This document shows, one piece after another, positions 32,713 to 36,257 of a DNA stretch of 36,257 nt. The notes beneath the pieces are model-generated. The model made no database searches. It was not told where the DNA came from and saw only the letters and a program-made list of their open reading frames with translations. The translations under genes and the position numbers were made by a program. The DNA lies in NCBI GenBank assembly GCA_046046915.1, contig JBJOIT010000029.1, forward strand, positions 1 to 36,257, written 5' to 3'. The DNA comes from JBEEJZ01 sp046046915 (GTDB lineage Bacteria; Pseudomonadota; Gammaproteobacteria; Burkholderiales; Burkholderiaceae_C). How positions within the stretch are numbered: the stretch's first letter is position 1; the number at the start of each line of letters is the position of its first letter.

Positions 32713-33489
32713 TTAGTTGCCCCACACGTCCATCTTGAAGTACTTGTCGTTCAGTTTTTTGTAGGTGCCGTCGGCGCGGATGGCTTTGATGGCGCTGTTG
32801 ACGCTGGCCTTCAGCTCTTTTTGACCCTTGCGCATGGCCACGCCCGCGCCAGAACCAAAGTACTTGGGTATGAACAAGGGCTCTCCCACGGTGGTGTAGT
32901 CCTTGCCCTCGGGCTTGCTCAGGAAACCACCGCCCACTTCAAGAATGTCCGCCACGGTGCCGTCCAGACGACCTGATTTGATGTCCAAGTACACCTGATC
33001 TTGTGCTTCGTAAGGGACGATGTTCACGCCTGCGGGCTTGAGTTCACCCATGGCGTATTTCTCTTGGGTGCTGCCTTTGAGCACGCCGATCTTCTTGCCT
33101 TTGATGGAGGCTGGGCCGCTGAACTTGACGTCGTTCTTCAACACAATCTTGCTGGGCGTGTTGTAGTACTTGTCGGAAAAATCCACGACCTTCAGGCGGT
33201 CTTCCGTGATCGACATGGAGCTGATGATCACGTCGTATTTCTTGGCTTGCAGGCCGGGAATCATGCTGTCCCACACCTGCTCGACAAACACGCACTTGCG
33301 CTTCATTTTTTCGCACAGGGCGTTGGCGATGTCCACGTCAAAGCCGGTGGGCTTACCATCGGCCGTCTTGAAAGTGAATGGCTCGTAGGTCGGATCGATG
33401 GCGACCTTGAGGTCGGCTTGTGAGAATGCCGAAGCTGCCGATGCAATCAGTGCAAGGGTCAAAGCGCTGTGTTTGATACCAAATTTCAT
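32713..33489 (-). CDS. aotJ: Periplasmic basic amino acid binding protein (ArgT/HisJ/AotJ type)
   Basis: A 258-residue solute-binding protein with signal peptide MKFGIKHSALTLALIASAASAFSQA. The mature part shows the Lys/Arg/Orn-binding family pattern: VAIDPTYEPFTFKTADGKPTGFDVDIANALCEKM, VWDSMIPGLQAKKYDVIISSMSIT, FSDKYYNTPSKIV, VLKGSTQEKYAMGEL, QDQVYLDIKSGRLDGTVAD and the C-terminal AIRADGTYKKLNDKYF. It delivers substrate to the permease pair. ATG at 33489 is preceded by AGGAAA. First gene of the operon. Confidence 0.94.
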   Translation of the reverse strand: MKFGIKHSALTLALIASAASAFSQADLKVAIDPTYEPFTFKTADGKPTGFDVDIANALCEKMKRKCVFVEQVWDSMIPGLQAKKYDVIISSMSITEDRLKVVDFSDKYYNTPSKIVLKNDVKFSGPASIKGKKIGVLKGSTQEKYAMGELKPAGVNIVPYEAQDQVYLDIKSGRLDGTVADILEVGGGFLSKPEGKDYTTVGEPLFIPKYFGSGAGVAMRKGQKELKASVNSAIKAIRADGTYKKLNDKYFKMDVWGN

Positions 33490-33508
33490 GCCGATTTCCT
33501 ATGAAAAT

Positions 33509-33524
33509 GAATGAAAGATCATTC
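33509..33524. promoter_or_regulatory. 6-4-6 palindrome upstream of the transporter operon
   Basis: GAATGA (33509-33514) mirrors TCATTC (33519-33524), 20 bases ahead of the aotJ start. Its arms recall the TGAAT/ATTCA arms of ARG boxes, but the spacing differs. ArgR control is only a suggestion. Confidence 0.35.
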
Positions 33525-33583
33525 TAGGGGCTGCAAGTTGGAGCGCCCCGCGCTCAGGCCCAACATCAGGATTGCGACAGACT

Positions 33584-34696
33584 ATGAAAACCCTTATTGA
33601 CAACAACGCATCACCCATCAACGTGGCCGTGGTTGGCTACGGCATGGCAGGCAAAGTGTTTCATGCGCCTCTGATTAACGGGGTGCCTGGTTTGAAGCTG
33701 CACACCATCGTCAGCAGCAAACCCACGACGGTGTTGTCCGACTGGCCCGAAGTGGTGGTGCGTCCAACGTTGGAGGATGCACTGGCTGACCCCAATATCC
33801 ATCTGGTGGTCATCGCCACCAGCAACACCAGCCATCATCCGCTGGCCAAGGCGGCGCTGCTGGCAGGCAAGCATGTGGTGGTGGACAAGCCCTGCACCGT
33901 GACTTTGGCCGAAACCGAAGACCTGCTGGCGCTTGCCCAGCACACGGGCCGCATGCTGACGGTTTTTCAGAACCGGCGCTGGGATGCTGACTTCTTGACG
34001 CTGAAAGAGGTTCTGGCGAGCGGCCAGCTCGGGCGCATTGTTCACTTGGAGTCTCATTTCGACCGCTTTCGGCCAGAGGTCCCTAACCGCTGGCGCGACC
34101 AGGACTTGCCGGGCTCCGGCTTGTGGCACGACCTGGGTGCACATGTGGTGGACCAAGCGGTGCAGCTCTTTGGCGTGCCCGATGATCTGCTGGTCGACCT
34201 GGCCTGCCAGCGCGATAGTGCAGTAGTGCATGATTATTTTCATGCCGTGCTGCGGTATGTGACCACTTATCCGGGCCTGCGGGTAGTCCTGCACGCTGGC
34301 GCCTTGGTCGGTCGGCCTGCCCATCGATTTGCCGTGCACGGGACCAAGGGTAGCTTTCTTAAATCGGGACTGGACGTGCAGGAGGATGCCCTCAAAGCTG
34401 GCGCTCGTCCGCAGTTGGATAACTTGGGTAACTGGGGACAAGACCCCAGAGTGGGCGTGCTGGTGCTGCCGCCTGCGGCGGGCCAGCAGGGCAGCGTTGC
34501 GGCCGATGTACCTGCTCCCGATGTGCCCGGTAATTACCTGCAGTTGTATGCGCAGGTACGCGACCACCTCCGGGGCGCGGGCCCCGCACCGGTCACGCCT
34601 GCCCAGATACACCAGGTGATGGCTCTGCTGGAACGTGGCATCCAAAGCGCCAAGCAGGGCGAGTTTGTTGCCACAGCCGACTTGCGCAACGCATAA
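33584..34696 (+). CDS. Gfo/Idh/MocA family NAD(P)-dependent oxidoreductase
   Basis: A 370-residue oxidoreductase. The N-terminal Rossmann fold shows VAVVGYGMAGKVFHAPLI (residues about 14-31) with the dinucleotide loop GYGMAG, then VVIATSNTSHHPLAKAALLAGKHVVVDKP, where the Lys of DKP is the usual catalytic/cofactor residue (EKP/DKP motif). QNRRWDADFLTLKEVL and GSGLWHDLGAHVVDQAVQLFG match the C-terminal catalytic domain of the YdgJ/YhhX group. Substrates of this group are sugars, inositols or derived alcohols; none can be named. The ATG at 33584 is preferred over a TTG at 33572. The gene is divergent from the transporter operon and followed by ygiQ. Confidence 0.9.
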   Translation: MKTLIDNNASPINVAVVGYGMAGKVFHAPLINGVPGLKLHTIVSSKPTTVLSDWPEVVVRPTLEDALADPNIHLVVIATSNTSHHPLAKAALLAGKHVVVDKPCTVTLAETEDLLALAQHTGRMLTVFQNRRWDADFLTLKEVLASGQLGRIVHLESHFDRFRPEVPNRWRDQDLPGSGLWHDLGAHVVDQAVQLFGVPDDLLVDLACQRDSAVVHDYFHAVLRYVTTYPGLRVVLHAGALVGRPAHRFAVHGTKGSFLKSGLDVQEDALKAGARPQLDNLGNWGQDPRVGVLVLPPAAGQQGSVAADVPAPDVPGNYLQLYAQVRDHLRGAGPAPVTPAQIHQVMALLERGIQSAKQGEFVATADLRNA

Positions 34697-34784
34697 GCTG
34701 GGTGGGGCCTGAGCGCCCCGGATGGGCCTTGGCAGCGTGGGGGCAGGGCCGCAAAATTACAATCCGCGCTCACCTAAGGCCTCC

Positions 34785-36257
<1,473 letters not shown>

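Noticed and set aside
33611..34645. Minus-strand 344-codon frame opposite the oxidoreductase
   Set aside because: The plus strand has a clear Rossmann fold and DKP motif; the reverse has none.

Overview
The window looks like chromosome from a high-GC betaproteobacterium of the order Burkholderiales, most likely family Comamonadaceae. This is inferred from protein style and gene neighbourhoods (xseA-sodB, a two-YceI/cytochrome b561 cluster, an aotJQM-O-P type basic amino acid transporter, Fe-SOD), not from a marker gene. No rRNA, tRNA, CRISPR array or complete insertion sequence was found.

Layout. 1-2535: the 3' end of xseA, sodB with a strong bidirectional terminator, a convergent DUF192 exported protein, and two small unknown ORFs. 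2634-7194: an accessory, AT-richer island holding an AbiEi/AbiEii type IV toxin-antitoxin pair, a WYL-type regulator cut off exactly at its WYL motif, and a lone SF2 helicase that starts 14 bases past the cut, followed by about 240 bases of orphan DNA. 7195-13594 (minus strand): a tightly packed run of six genes headed by an intact WYL regulator, then a YfcG-like glutathione transferase, a luciferase-like monooxygenase, a class I DAHP synthase, an MFS carrier and an ATP-grasp protein whose motifs are in circularly permuted order. 13751-23290 (plus): a 54-codon ORF, then recC-recB-recD with overlapping starts and stops. 23423-25238 (plus): cytochrome b561 and two YceI-family proteins, closed by a terminator. 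25277-29156 (minus): a membrane GGDEF/EAL cyclic-di-GMP protein broken by a frameshift, preceded by a FeeM-like N-acyl amino acid synthase. 29335-33489 (minus): a complete basic amino acid ABC transporter with an AotO-type deacylase gene inside it. 33584-36257 (plus): a Gfo/Idh/MocA oxidoreductase and the first 491 codons of a YgiQ-type radical SAM protein, which runs off the window.

How it fits together. The recCBD operon supplies the core double-strand-break repair and foreign-DNA degradation machine. The AbiE pair and the helicase look like defence cargo; the cut WYL gene beside the helicase suggests module exchange at a regulator gene. The intact WYL paralogue (about 50% identical by hand count over 186 gap-free positions) probably controls the six-gene operon. 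The most interesting candidates for new biology are the WYL/helicase junction, the WYL-led operon with its permuted ATP-grasp enzyme, and the FeeM-like synthase that sits next to a cyclic-di-GMP gene and behind a 7-5-7 palindrome.
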